Source: Corticium candelabrum
Taxonomy: Eukaryota > Porifera > Homoscleromorpha > Homosclerophorida > Plakinidae
Direction of reading: 5' to 3'
DNA length: 64,000 nucleotides
NCBI RefSeq assembly: GCF_963422355.1
Contig: NC_085105.1
Span: 3,871,552 to 3,935,551 of the forward strand
Shown here: positions 1 through 12,624 of the stretch, one piece after another
Layout of the letters: every line of letters starts with the position of its first letter
How positions within the stretch are numbered: position 1 is the stretch's first letter
Made by a program: the position numbers and the translations under genes
Notes under the pieces: generated by a model
What the model was told of the DNA's origin: nothing
The model's database searches: none
Seen by the model: only the letters and a program-made list of their open reading frames with translations

Positions 1-65
1 TACCTGCTGTATATATGTGAATGTGCCAACCAATGTCTGATGGAATTGTTTGATGTTCTATGCAG

Positions 66-196
66 GTTTCAGCTCTCAAGAGTGAGTTAGATGAGAAAAA
101 GGGACAATCTTTGGATGGAATGTCGAGCATGGTATGTATTTGCTTGCCTGTTTATGTAGAATCTTGTATATCTAATAACATAGTTGTATGTTTTGG

Positions 197-235
<39 letters not shown>

Positions 236-243
236 GTGTTTGT

Positions 244-310
<67 letters not shown>

Positions 311-422
311 AATCCTCATATATTTCAAACATGAACACTACTACAGGCTAATGAAGAGAAGGTGAGTTTAAGCAGGCTCTATGCGGCCACTACAACTATA
401 CTGCTATCTATACCTGTCTATG

Positions 423-506
<84 letters not shown>

Positions 507-2060
507 AAATAACATTTACTTCAAACACACATCTATAATACAATGCTAGCAAGGTAACTATATAAAGTTCTGTAACTACGAGAGTTTACTAGGACTAGCT
601 TTAAAAAACAAACAAACATGTAACACTTAAAAGAGAACAATGCAGACTACCCGAAGCCAACTTAGTGGCTGAAAAACTGGGTAGAGCAATCTACAGTACA
701 GTCAATGTCATTTGTCAGAGCTGAGATTTTTCTCATGATGACCTTAGCGTTGCACTTCTGTCTGTCTGTGTGTCTGTGTGTCTGTCTGTTTGTCTGTCAG
801 TCTCAATAATGTATTTTCCATTTAAATCAAACGGTTACATAATGAAGTTACACCATAACACTCACCCTGGAATTGTCAAAAGGTGAGCAAGAATCATGTG
901 TATTGGTCACAATCAATACATCTGTATTGAATGAGTAGGGAAAGCTAGAGTGTAAGCCTGGAACTGACCGCATACCAGCTGGGCCGGCGGAACCGCTACA
1001 TAACACAATTTTTTAGATTTTACATCATTAATCATACCAATTTCAGCCAAATTTAACATGTTATTGGCAATGAGGTAGTGTGATTGAAAGAGATGCGGTT
1101 CTTTTGCCATGGCTGTATAGAGTGACTGAACAAGAGTAAAGGGCAGACATCAAAAAATTGCTTCACTGTTAACACAACCATTACGGTCCTGAAGTATACA
1201 AGATTACTCTGAGCAAACTACATTTTGACATTCTAATCTCACTATGCTAATGAGTTTTCCGAGACGACTTTCGCATTGCAACGTTGTAGTGTCACTGAAA
1301 TAATTGATTGCCACTTGGTCTTGAAGTCAGTCTCATTTTGTTTTCCTTCATCATCTCTTGCGCCTTTTGCTATCTTGTTTGAATACTTAACTGCTTGTTC
1401 CCCTCAATGGCCAAATATTGGAAAACAAGAGGAATGACCTATAGGCAGGACCCTTCTGGCAGCAGCTCAGAATTAAACTTTGCCTCTTCTCTTCCCGTTT
1501 CGTTGCTGCTACTCCTCTGGAGGCTGCCTTCACTGAGTCCAAACACCATGGATGAGCCAACGACACATCTAATTCAATGTCTGCACCTGAATCTGGGTCA
1601 GAAACGAGGATGTCTGACCTCTTGTCACTGTTGACATACCTATATTGTGGCTCTAGTTTGTGTGGCAAGTTGAATTGAGACAGGCAGTTAGACCATGCTG
1701 ACACAATTGAGTTGTGAGTGCACTGGACCACCCCCAGTCTTACAAGTGATTGGATGGTATCCTTGGATGTCCAGTTCTTTGCCACAATCACAACAACTTG
1801 ATGCAGGAATGTCGCTTCCCAACCTTATCATAGTTGCCAAACGAAAATTGTGTGGTGAAAGTGCAACATGTGAAGAGGACAGAATTGCTGACACCCAATC
1901 TCCAGCTTCTTTACCTGACAATGCATGCAAACGAGCTCTGTCTCTGATTGTATTTGAGTTGTTGTTCAAGAGGTAGTCAACATCAGCCTTGAAGTGTTGT
2001 TGAGTAAGCCTTTGCTGCAATTTTACGTTATCATTGATCAAGTCTGTCTGTTTATCTTGC

Positions 2061-2099
<39 letters not shown>

Positions 2100-2342
2100 G
2101 TAGACTTTAGAGATAGATGGAGAAAGCAACTGTCTGTAGTTGTACAGTCTTGCAACTCTCGTGTGATTTTTAAAAAGTTGTCGAAGTTGTCTAAGTGCAA
2201 TTTTGATGACTTTCTATATGATAAAGACATTCGGCATTTTGTTCATTAACTATTATTGTTATGCATACGTAAAGTTAGCGATTGTTATTAGTAGAGTAAG
2301 AGTTCAAATATGATAATCTGTCTGTCTGCCTGCCTGCCTGCC

Positions 2343-2374
<32 letters not shown>

Positions 2375-2603
2375 AAGAAAAAACTACAGTAATGCAGCTA
2401 GATTAAAGTTCATTGAAAAGCTAACATTACAGCAAACTAAAACTGTTACACTTATATATAACTAAGTCTAATGAGGAAGAAATTGGGTGCTGAGAAAGTC
2501 GGGCCTCTCAGACCCACCACACAACATGCTAAGCTTCTTGGATTACACTTCTGTAATTGTACAGAAATCTTTTCCTCCAAAGTCTAAAAATTCTGCAGCA
2601 TTA

Positions 2604-2645
<42 letters not shown>

Positions 2646-2776
2646 GATAGATAGATAGACTATTTGATTTTGACATTCAAAGTCAAGTCCAATAGTTAAT
2701 AATTTTGTTGTTTGCAAGGACTGATTTGTTTGCAAGCATATGTATAAGTAGAATCTGTATGAGAATAAATTATCCA

Positions 2777-2809
<33 letters not shown>

Positions 2810-3424
2810 AAATATGGGGGTAAAATTCAGTCTTAAATGGGTGGAGTGAGTGCCTGTCTGACCTTCACCTTCCCCATTAAACAGAACCAAGACATCAATA
2901 CATCAATACTGAAGACTGTCCAGACATTATAATGTTTGATGTGTTCCTGGCTCATCCGTGGAGTCAGGACATTATTAGGAGGGCCAGCAAGGAAAATGGT
3001 CATGCTGCTGCGACAAGAGAAGAAAAGAAAATGAAAATATTGAGAAGAGCTTGTTCCAGGAGGATCTGTATCAAGATGTGTTCCTCGTGTGATAGAACAT
3101 TTTGCGAGGTGGGGCACAAAGGCAGAGAATTTTTGCAGCATTTGTCACAACAGTCAGCAAATCCAGAAGCCAATTTCAATTAATGCTTCCATGTTCATGT
3201 CATATTGGAGAAAAAGATTTTTACAATTCTGCAAAGATGCAATGCCAAAGTTATCCTTAGAAGACTTTCAAAACTGTCACCTAATCATGGTGATTTAGAT
3301 AGATTATTTGATTTTGACATTCAAAGTCAAGTCCATTAGTTAATGACTTTGTTGTTTGCAAGGGCTGATTTGTATTTTAAAATCCTAGCATATGTACAAG
3401 TAGAATTTGTATGAGAATGAATTA

Positions 3425-3458
<34 letters not shown>

Positions 3459-5628
3459 ATCCCTCTAGTCTTTGAACATTTTGGTCGCTGGGGAAGTCGG
3501 CAGAATTGTTTCTAAGAGAACTGGCCAAAAAGGCAAAAGGAGATACCAAAACAGCAGCAGAAATTTCTCACTGACTGGAGACGACACCTTGCTGTTCTAT
3601 TACAGACATGTAACAGCCAACTGATCTTACAAAAATACCTTGCCTCTCACATGGTCAAGTAGAGATAGACAAATTTAGAAATAGGGATATTCGGTTTTTA
3701 ATCTATTAGGTCGGAATTGATGAACAGAGGAATGGACTGAGGTGGATTTATTTTCTTTTGAAGATTTGCTAGTTGCATCTTTTTAAAGTTTAAAATCAAT
3801 AACACAATCTGTCTGTCTGTCTGTCTGCCTGTCTGTTGTTTAGTCAGTTGGTTGGTCTGTTGATATGTAAATCTGTGTTCGATGCATTGCAAGTGTGTCA
3901 TCTCCTATTCATGCGTTGATTATCTACTAGGCTGATCAACTCCATAAGACTATCTTAGAGAAGAAAGCAAATTTGGGGCCAATGATAAGAGATGTTCGTC
4001 CTCTTAGAGTTCAATTTCAAGTGACCACAGCTTGTTCTGAAAAGTCAAACGTTTTGTCAAATAACAGTGATGTTTGTAGGAGCTAAGTGCAAATCACAAA
4101 GATAAAAAGTCAACATACGACATGACGTCTGCTGGGCTGGAAAGCAATTTATCACGGCTGGATCATGAGGTGCGTGTTCTACGTGAAGAGATACGACAAG
4201 ATGAGAGTCGATATCATCAGCTGCACACAGCTAGACAGGTAAGTAGACAGAGCTCACTTTCCAAACACTGTTAGGAAAGCTGGGGATGAAACTAAATTCA
4301 AAGTTGAGCAATAGACTTGCTTGATTGGTGTCATGGACATTTGATTGTACCGTGGTGTTGCTGGAATTTGTTGTAGTGTGGAGGTTTGTCAATGTTGTAA
4401 TTCAAGGTTACAGGTGGCATAAAAATTGTTGTGTCTATAGAAAATTCTATTTTGACAGCAATTTTAGCTTGAGTGAACTGACAGTAGTTGCCGACTTTGA
4501 ATTAGATATTGTTATCAAACGATTAAATAAGGTTTACTGTGCAGAGTGCTATACCTGTAGCCGTTGGCAGCCTTTTCTAAATACCTTGTCATTGTCTTGC
4601 TGTTTATTTTATAAGGCAGTACAAATGAACCCTAACTGGTACATAGCTCAGAAATCTGGTTCTTCAGATTTGAACCGAGGGGTCAGAAAATGTAGAATAG
4701 AGGAGCAAATCATGGAACTGAAAACAGTCTGACAGCAAATTTTCACTGCATATATAACTCTGTGTAACTCTGGGTTGCGTATGAAGTTGGTTAAATCATA
4801 TGTCAATGCATGTCTTGCAAGGTAGATCCCTCACAATACTTGTCTTTGGATTGTCTCGTTTACATAACACTTCCATTACTGTAACCATACCTGACAGTTT
4901 TGTATGTAAACTATTTAAATTAGGTTAAGTACTTTAATGTCATATCAAACATTGAAATTACACCACAAAAATTACACTAGTTTGATGTCATTATTTGTAG
5001 TTAGCTGTTGTGAAGCAGCAGCTCGTGATGGCTGAATTAAAGAGTTATGTCCCTGGAACTGATGCTGAGAAGAAGCAATCGTTCAGGTCGGTAATATTGT
5101 CTTTACATTTCCAAAACAGTTTCTTTGTATTGCATTCACATCACCTTCATTGTTTCATATTCAGGGATATGTGCACCAAGAAAATCATGGAACAAGAACA
5201 TGCAGGAAAGGTAGGGACCATAGTAATGTTAGTGTGAAGGGTGTCAGGCAGTCAGACATTAGATTTTCACATAAGTTCGGACATGCCAGCTACAGCCCGT
5301 GTACATAAACACAGTGGCTATACACTCACACTGTCTACAAGGATTCATTGGAGATCTGAATGTTGTGTATGTTAGAGTTTACGAGCAAAACAAAAAGTGG
5401 TGAGAGATGCACATGCTCAAAATATGAAGCAGATGAACATGTGGAAGGTTCTTTTTGTTTGACAGCATCTACATCGGGGACTACAAGTTTGATATACATG
5501 TATTGTAGGATGTGACTAAACTCATGCAGTGCAAGAAACAGTGTTTCGTAAAGCAACAAGAACAAAACAGACGAGATGCTCTGGTTGAGAAAGAGCTGAT
5601 GCAACAGGAGGACAGACTCGTTCTATGA
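66..5628 (+). CDS. IFT81: Intraflagellar transport protein 81, C-terminal half (5' end outside window)
   Basis: IFT81 is a coiled-coil subunit of the IFT-B complex that carries tubulin along cilia. Nine exons are visible: 66-131, 347-361 (only 15 nt), 3931-4020, 4080-4238, 5001-5086, 5165-5210, 5376-5447 and 5509-5628, all joining in phase with GT-AG introns; the first one begins at an acceptor, so upstream exons lie outside the window. The joined product (about 210 residues) is charged coiled coil and follows the known IFT81 C-terminus closely: [44 protein letters not shown]-like MQCKKQCF, and the terminal EDRLVL before the TGA at 5626. No internal stops occur. The 3.6-kb intron 362-3930 is packed with LINE fragments in TCTG tracts. 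The gene is convergent with COMMD2, whose stop lies 84 bp away. Eight of these exons are listed here; the count of nine would require one more upstream and is not claimed. Confidence 0.95.
197..310. repeat. Compound microsatellite (TCTG)n-(TG)n-(TCTG)n
   Basis: A tetranucleotide tract, a TG tract and a second tetranucleotide tract follow one another in the IFT81 intron just upstream of the 15-nt exon at 347-361. The open frame through it is repeat translation, not a protein. Confidence 0.95.
422..506. repeat. (TCTG)n microsatellite, 3' boundary of a LINE fragment
   Basis: About 20 units of TCTG. It abuts at 507 the same 3'-terminal LINE sequence that abuts the TCTG tract at 16653, so it marks a retroelement junction rather than a random repeat. 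Confidence 0.95.
507..757 (-). mobile_element. 5'-truncated LINE fragment (family A, 3' end only)
   Basis: This stretch is nearly identical to 16654-16905, the 3' end of the longer LINE copy in the HHIP-like gene. It has the same 3' terminus next to a TCTG tract and stops abruptly at GCACTTCTG, where a second TCTG tract begins (758-800). The element reads on the minus strand, so this is a copy about 250 bp long, 5'-truncated and flanked on both sides by the tetranucleotide repeat. Confidence 0.85.
803..2040 (-). pseudogene. LINE fragment (family C): zinc knuckle plus restriction-like endonuclease region, decayed
   Basis: Minus-strand frames 2230-1688 and 1791-1387 together encode the C-terminal part of a non-LTR retrotransposon: a cysteine/histidine cluster (CDCGKELD...YHPITC), then a PD-(D/E)xK-like endonuclease core (SDILVSD...[11 protein letters not shown]) and the basic REEKR stretch. 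The same order occurs in the 16.8-17.6 kb copy. At least two frame breaks are present, one near 1791 and one before 1387. In element sense the 5' edge runs straight out of a CAGA tract (2042-2100), and the 3' edge near 803 again lies at a TCTG-rich tract. The low-complexity first codons of the open frame are the microsatellite itself. Confidence 0.75.
2042..2100. repeat. (TCTG)n microsatellite, 5' boundary of LINE family C copy
   Basis: Tetranucleotide tract bordering the truncated 5' end of the minus-strand LINE fragment. Confidence 0.9.
2375..2604 (-). mobile_element. Short LINE 3'-region fragment between two TCTG tracts
   Basis: The end near 2560-2604 resembles, on the minus strand, the region coding for the C-terminal part of the LINE protein at 16915-16960 (shared AGAAATCTTTT-CTCCA and TCTGCAGCA-like words). 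It is bounded by TCTG tracts at 2316-2374 and 2605-2645. Too short for a firm family assignment. Confidence 0.55.
2646..2776 (+). mobile_element. LINE 3'-terminal fragment (family B), plus strand
   Basis: About 130 bp nearly identical to 3300-3425, the 3' end of the next copy, including the shared words TATTTGATTTTGACATTC and GTAGAATCTGTATGAGAAT. It is sandwiched between TCTG tracts at 2605-2645 and 2777-2809, so it is a severely 5'-truncated insertion. Confidence 0.8.
2810..3425 (+). pseudogene. LINE fragment (family B) with endonuclease-region remnant
   Basis: Plus-strand frames 2932-3183 and 3089-3298 encode [10 protein letters not shown], the REEKK basic stretch and the C-terminal alpha-helical region found at the end of the other LINE copies, split by a frame shift near 3090-3180. 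The 3' end matches the shorter copy at 2646-2776. Flanks are TCTG tracts (2777-2809; 3426-3458). It lies opposite in strand to families A and C, yet still ends in TCTG on the plus strand. Confidence 0.75.
3459..3807 (+). pseudogene. LINE 3' fragment (family D) between TCTG tracts
   Basis: The start encodes [10 protein letters not shown], equivalent to IEHFGRWGEM in the 17-kb copy, followed by ELAKKAK-like and [12 protein letters not shown] residues of the same C-terminal region with frame breaks. It begins at one TCTG tract and ends at the next (3808-3834). It is the sixth such fragment within one intron. Confidence 0.7.
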
Positions 5629-5711
5629 ATGGTATACGCTACATACACAACACATAATCTCATAAGCAATAGAAGTAATGAAAAGGGGTGTGTCTACGAT
5701 TTGAAAGTTTC

Positions 5712-7574
5712 TCATGATTTGATGTTCCTCATGATGCGACGACAATGCATTGTTTTCACTTCAGCCAGTGCCCTATCTAATGTATTTGTTAGGTGTACTA
5801 AGTTGACAGGGTCTGTCTGTAGAATTTGCACTGCAGACTCTCCTATACATCGTAACAATCATGTGAAACTAGATTTATGGGACTGTGTGATCTCAAATCG
5901 AGGCTCATACCTGAGTCTTTGGTGTGTAGTTTCAATGTCACTGTGGGATCCACTTGATGTCTAAGAGTCCGACTTGCCAACTGAAATCACAAACAAACCG
6001 CTTGAAATATACAAAACCAGCTAGGCAATCATTAGTGACTCACTAATGCGAGCGGAAATAATAACAGTAATTGTTCAAAATGTACTAGAATGTTACATGC
6101 TTGACTTCCTTCCAGAAAAAAGTTGACTGTGTAATTTATTGTTATCTGTTTAGTAGCAAAGTCTCCCACTATGGTCTATAACTACAGTAGGATGTCAGTT
6201 ATCCGAACGCCAGTTATCCGAAAGCGTCAGTTAACCAAATGTGGAATGCTTCAGATGCCCTCTAGAAGTAGGCGCTATAAACTGTTACACGCATGCGCAA
6301 CAACAAGATGAATGTCACGTTAGTAACAAACATTATATGGTAAACTACTTTCTCACTATAGAGTGCAGTCAAGTTTGGGTGTTCATGCAATTGTTGTTCA
6401 GTGTACATATATTCCGTTGAAATGAGTGTTCACTGGGCAGCCTCGGAGACCCAGGGACACCTGTTTGGGCACCAGGAGAGTTAACATCAGCTATCTGAAA
6501 TATTCAGTAAACAGGGTCAGGTCCCAAAGTGTTCGGCTAACCTACTGTACATTTATCAGGTGGCTTGCAGTTTGGACGCCACCCAGGAAGTCAAGAGCAC
6601 ATAAGAGCATTTCCTTGGGCTCTTGTAGCTACAGCAGGTACTGGGTTACCCTCTCCCTTAATTTACCACCGTACATCATCATCTAGCATTCCACACAGAC
6701 TCCATTATATGTGGCATAGGTATGAGTGAGCAAAGTAATTGTGTAAGTTCTCTTATTATCTACATGAAGGAATATTAAGTTCAATAAGAAATGTTTGGAC
6801 CATCAAAAAAGCTTAGACAATTAAGCTCTTACTGTGCACTGTACATTCAGAGAAAAAACTGCCAATGAAACCTTTGGTAAGAGACCCAACTGGTCAAGAA
6901 AGATTTCCTAATTTATAGCCATTTTCAAGAATGAGGTATGGCCAATGAGACGAAACATTACCGCACACCCTATAGTATTCATGCTGACCGATATTTTATT
7001 TTTACTTCATTAAATGCAATGTAAAGCAGTATATTCATGCCAATAAAGTGCATTAGTACACAACCTGCACGTCCAGTCTCCATTCCAAGTTATGGTAGTG
7101 AGGAAGGTCCATTGACATCTCTCCTAGTATCGCCCTTATTTCCTTCCTATTCTCCAGGTAAAGCTTCAGTAATTCCTCATTGAGTTCTTCAGGAAATCCG
7201 AGCACCATAACCGAGTCCTGAAAGTCGATTTCGGACACCATGAGTTTGGCACATTCTGTCATCAAATACATAAGACCTTCTACGCCATGTTGGACAGTTT
7301 GTGCATCTACACCAAGTTTTTCTACAAACAAACAGATGGTGAAACACGCCGCTTATTTGCTTGATTGCTAGCAATCATAGATACTCACAACAAGAGAGTG
7401 GCAAATTACACGTGCACATGCACACACATGAACATGTACCAGTAGACATTTGAAATTTTTACAAGCAAGTTACCGTAATTCTTCTAATACAAGCACACTT
7501 TCAATAAACACACACCTAATAGATGCACATCTTTGGAACACATGCAATCTATAGACGCAGACTATCCAATTGTA

Positions 7575-7608
<34 letters not shown>

Positions 7609-7645
7609 ATGTGTGTGTGTGCGTGTGTGCATGTGTGTGTGTGCG

Positions 7646-7700
<55 letters not shown>

Positions 7701-8597
7701 AATGCCTGAACTATGTCGGGATTGCATCTGGTTACGTTCTCTGCTTTGTGCTGTGTCATCTGTCCATATCAGTGAATTCAATGATTTCAACAGAATGAAA
7801 GAGGAAGAGCTATAGCCTCAAGCACAAACTTGAGGTGGTAGAATATGCCAACAACCATTCAAATTCAGCAGCCACGAAGGAGTTCAGCATCAATCACCAC
7901 CAAGTGCAGCATTGACTTTGCCCGATCTTTTATTTGGCCTGCTTGTTATGTCCGTGTGCTTGCACGAGAGCCAGTGTTTGGGTTATGTCAAAATAATAGA
8001 AACCCTCCTTCCAATAATTGTGCATCGATCTCCAATTGTAGCACACTTACACTATCATTTCAAGCAATATAAAAGCGCAGTGCTTGTACAAATACGGTAC
8101 ATAACAGTGCTAACGTTTGCTGGAGTAGTACACTCCACTTCTTGAATATAACTCAAGAAGTACAGGTTATAGCTGGACTGAGTGGACCAATAGGTTATAA
8201 TATATGGACTGCTTCAGAAGAGCTGAATAGCGTTCATTGCCTATTACCCAAAGTCAAAAAAGCCCACGACTGATAAGAAGCGGTTGAGGAGTGCACATAT
8301 CCCAGTTCAGTAATTAATTAATAATTAATTAATCAATAATTTACTTATACAAAGTTTGAGTATTATGTATGCATGATTTGTAGAACTAACGAGATGCAGA
8401 CTGATAGACTTTGGCAGTGACTCCCTTCTTTAGAAAGTCAACAGCAATACGACAGAACTCTCTCACCACTGAAATTATACACAAGTCACGTGACCACGAT
8501 AGCCAACAACGTGTGTTGAGGTACACTTGCCTTCAACGTCTACAGTACTAAGAAAACTCAAATGCTCCTTGTGCTCTTCTCCTAGAACAATAAGCAT
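5712..8597 (-). CDS. COMMD2: COMM domain-containing protein 2
   Basis: COMMD proteins form the Commander complex in endosomal cargo recycling. Five exons join in phase to 196 residues, close to the usual size of about 199: 8597-8531, 8468-8391, 7321-7065, 5980-5911 and 5830-5712. The N-terminus starts MLIVLGEEHKEHLSFL, the helical domain has REFCRIAVDFLKKG and TVQHGVEGLMYLMTE, and the COMM domain (about residues 120-190) has LPHYHNLEWRLDVQ, LASRTLRHQ and ILQTDP, ending in HCRRIMRNIKS. Intron 1 uses a GC donor (GAAG/GCAAGT), forced by phase and by the downstream family match. The gene is tail-to-tail with IFT81. Intron 3 (5981-7064) holds no recognised gene, only a motif at 6190-6235 resembling a Tigger/pogo transposon end. 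Confidence 0.93.
7580..7700. repeat. (TG)n microsatellite
   Basis: Imperfect TG tract of about 120 bp with scattered CA and CG interruptions, inside COMMD2 intron 2. Open frames through it on both strands are valine-cysteine or threonine-histidine repeats without coding meaning. Confidence 0.95.
7795..7912 (+). pseudogene. Remnant of a helix-turn-helix (BrkDBD-like) transposase N-terminus
   Basis: One frame reads YSLKHKLEVVEYANNHSN, then AATKEFSINHHQVQ, resembling the DNA-binding helices at the start of pogo/Tigger-type transposases (pattern KL.VVEYA..H.N..AA..F.....V). The frame then closes and no catalytic domain follows. It lies in COMMD2 intron 2 on the opposite strand. It could be chance, but the spacing of hydrophobic residues fits the family. 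Confidence 0.4.
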
Positions 8598-9388
8598 CTT
8601 AGTTGTTTACTGAAAGACCGTCACGTGATTGTTAACAAGCCCCGGATATACACTGTTTGCTCAAGCTCATGCTAACAAGGTACCGTATGTGTATTCACTT
8701 TGCTATTAAAAACAGGACTTACGGTGTAGTCTACTGTTGTGGGTTTTATTTTGCTACTAGAATTGTTTCAAATAGGTATATAGAGCAATCAATCAAAATA
8801 TGTTAATCAAAATAATAAAATACATGTACAGCTGCTCAAATTGTTTATGTTATACTTATAATACAAGTGAGAATATAAAATTTTAATTAACTAAATGCAT
8901 GACGTTACTTATTTCTATTTTTCTGCTACATGTATGTTGCAAATTTTGCAGTCCTGTCCCACGTAACGTGCTGGGATGAGGCTAGGGACTATATCTGTAT
9001 CAGAAACAACTTTGTCTCAAGCCAGCTGATCTTAATTAATTAGCTGATCTTAATTAATTGAGCAGATGTCTTGTTTCACTCTTGCATGCAGTCAAAGATG
9101 CAGGTAGGATCAACACATTTTTACGAGGCTGTCTCAACAATTCACTGACGAACAAAACATACATCATTTTACTGTAGAGTTTAATAGGTATTATAGATAT
9201 TATTGTAGCACACTTTCCTAGACTACTTTAGTTATCATTGTAATTCTTCCAACTACTGTATTGATTTGTAGAATAATTGAGAGGATGCATCTTGGCTTGT
9301 CAGATTTTAGAAGTTTGCAGAAATTGCTCTTCAGTTGATAATTGAGTAAATTTACAGTACTGTTATGTATTGGGCATTAATTTGATAG
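8598..9388. other. Intergenic, COMMD2 5' flank to NDUFAF7
   Basis: These two genes are transcribed divergently, so the 0.8 kb should hold both promoters. It contains AT-rich sequence and a short duplicated TTAATTAATTAGCTGATC-like motif near 9030-9060. I see no further gene. Confidence 0.5.
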
Positions 9389-10690
9389 ATGTACTTGTCT
9401 TTTTTGAAAGATGATTCATTTTCGTGTTCAACTATATTGATGGATGCATTGTTGCAGGCTATGAGATATTATAGGCAACTTTTTTCTTGTGTTTTGATGC
9501 CATTTATTCAACAAAGAACTATGTCTGATTTTTCCTTATCTTTACATTTGCGGCAGCTTATTATTTCAAAGGGGCCTTTAACAGTCTACAATTTTATGCG
9601 AGAGTGTCTCACCAATCCTCTAGGAGGCTACTACATGCATCGTGAGGCACTTGGACAGCAAGGAGACTTTACAACATCACCAGAAATTAGTCAACTCTTT
9701 GGAGAACTGATTGGTGTGTGGTGTTTTCATGTATGGAAAGATAACAATGCAGTCAGACCATTACACATCGTTGAGCTAGGTCCTGGTCGTGGTACATTGA
9801 TGGCTGATATTTTAAGAACAGTGAGTCAGTTTGGAGATATTGCAAGTAATGTCAGAGTAAGCTTAGTTGAGGTAAGTCCAAGGATGATGAGACTTCAAAA
9901 AGAACTACTTGCAGGAAATCGAGAGCAGCCAACAGTTCCTTTTTCTCTTTTAAATACGGTTGAGAGTTATTTTGGTCCATCCGTGTCTTGGTATCTCAGC
10001 CTAGACGACGTGCTGAGCAATTCAACTGAGTTTACCATTATTATAGCTAATGAGTTTTTTGATGCCTTGCCTGTTCACCAGTTTGTACAACGAGATGATT
10101 ATTGGAGAGAAATTCTAGTTGATATCGATGACCCAAAGGAAAATGGATTAGGATCAAGCACAAAATTTAGATTTGTTGTATCTCCTGTTGTGACTCCTGC
10201 TCTTTCCTACTTAACAAGCGAAGACATTCCTACATATACTGATTGTTTTGAGATATGTCCTGATGCTCGTGTCATTGTGCAAAGCATTGCAAAACGACTA
10301 AGTAATGGCAAGGGAATTGCTCTCATCTCTGACTATGGCAGTGATTCCCCCTCTAGGTTGACACTCAGAGGGTTCAAGGAGCACAAACTGCATGATGTCT
10401 TGGACAATCCCGGTAGTGTTGATCATACAGTTGATGTTGATTTTGCTGCTCTACGCAAAGCAGTTGGAAATCTTGGTGTTTGTTGCGGGCCAATCACCCA
10501 GTCGCAGTTTCTTCATCAGATGGGAATAAAGGCAAGATTGAAAGCACTGATGAGTAATGCATCTCGTGAGCAGGGTAAAAAGTTGCTGTCTGGTTATGAA
10601 ATGTTGACTGGAAATGATGCAATGGGAGAAAGATTCAAGTTCTTTGTTGTTTGCCCTCTACATGGAAAACGACCTTATCCGTTTATCTGA
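9389..10690 (+). CDS. NDUFAF7: NADH dehydrogenase complex I assembly factor 7 (arginine methyltransferase)
   Basis: NDUFAF7 is a mitochondrial SAM-dependent methyltransferase that symmetrically dimethylates an arginine of NDUFS2 early in complex I assembly. The single open frame gives up to 433 residues (family about 440). Recognisable family motifs in order are LTNPLGGYY, GDFTTSPEISQLFGELIGVW, the SAM-binding loop VELGPGRGTLM (about residue 127-137), NEFFDALPVHQF, CPDARVI, ISDYGSDS, RGFKEHKLHDVL, VDVDFAALR and MGERFKFF. Several in-frame ATGs occur; the one at 9461 (MRYYRQLFSCVL) would expose an arginine-containing amphipathic stretch suited to mitochondrial targeting and is probably the real start. 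The lack of introns differs from neighbours and may reflect retroposition or intron loss. Confidence 0.93.
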   Translation: MYLSFLKDDSFSCSTILMDALLQAMRYYRQLFSCVLMPFIQQRTMSDFSLSLHLRQLIISKGPLTVYNFMRECLTNPLGGYYMHREALGQQGDFTTSPEISQLFGELIGVWCFHVWKDNNAVRPLHIVELGPGRGTLMADILRTVSQFGDIASNVRVSLVEVSPRMMRLQKELLAGNREQPTVPFSLLNTVESYFGPSVSWYLSLDDVLSNSTEFTIIIANEFFDALPVHQFVQRDDYWREILVDIDDPKENGLGSSTKFRFVVSPVVTPALSYLTSEDIPTYTDCFEICPDARVIVQSIAKRLSNGKGIALISDYGSDSPSRLTLRGFKEHKLHDVLDNPGSVDHTVDVDFAALRKAVGNLGVCCGPITQSQFLHQMGIKARLKALMSNASREQGKKLLSGYEMLTGNDAMGERFKFFVVCPLHGKRPYPFI

Positions 10691-12400
<1,710 letters not shown>

Positions 12401-12407
12401 CAGGTGA

Positions 12408-12530
12408 GCCAACCACAAATGTCTGACTTTTTGGGGACTTAGTTGGGATTTTCTCCACAACTCCACTGTGGTAGGAAGCGTTGTCCAGCATAATTACGGA
12501 CTGTGGTGGGCAGTTGGGAATGAGCTGTTT
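12408..12530 (-). pseudogene. DDE transposase remnant
   Basis: The minus strand reads QLIPNCPPQSVIMLDNASYH, continuing SGVVEKIPTKSPK. The VIMLDNASYH block with its aspartate is typical of the second catalytic region of DDE_3-type (Tc1-like) transposases, and the VxEKIPTKS continuation is common in animal copies. Neither the first aspartate nor the final acidic residue region can be found, so this is a short relic. Confidence 0.6.
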
Positions 12531-12624
12531 TTCAAACTAATTTATACCTGCTGGGTGATTCTGGGTACCCACTGCCACATTGGGTAATGACATCTTTCCG
12601 AGACAACGGCCACCTTACAGCTAG

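Noticed and set aside
197-506. Regular tetranucleotide arrays as a CRISPR-like structure
   Set aside because: Units are 4 bp without spacers, in a eukaryotic intron; they are microsatellites.
6185-6245. CAGTTATCCGAACG-like motif as a Tigger/pogo transposon end
   Set aside because: Resembles such ends, but no matching opposite end was found, and the link to the HTH fragment at 7795 cannot be shown.
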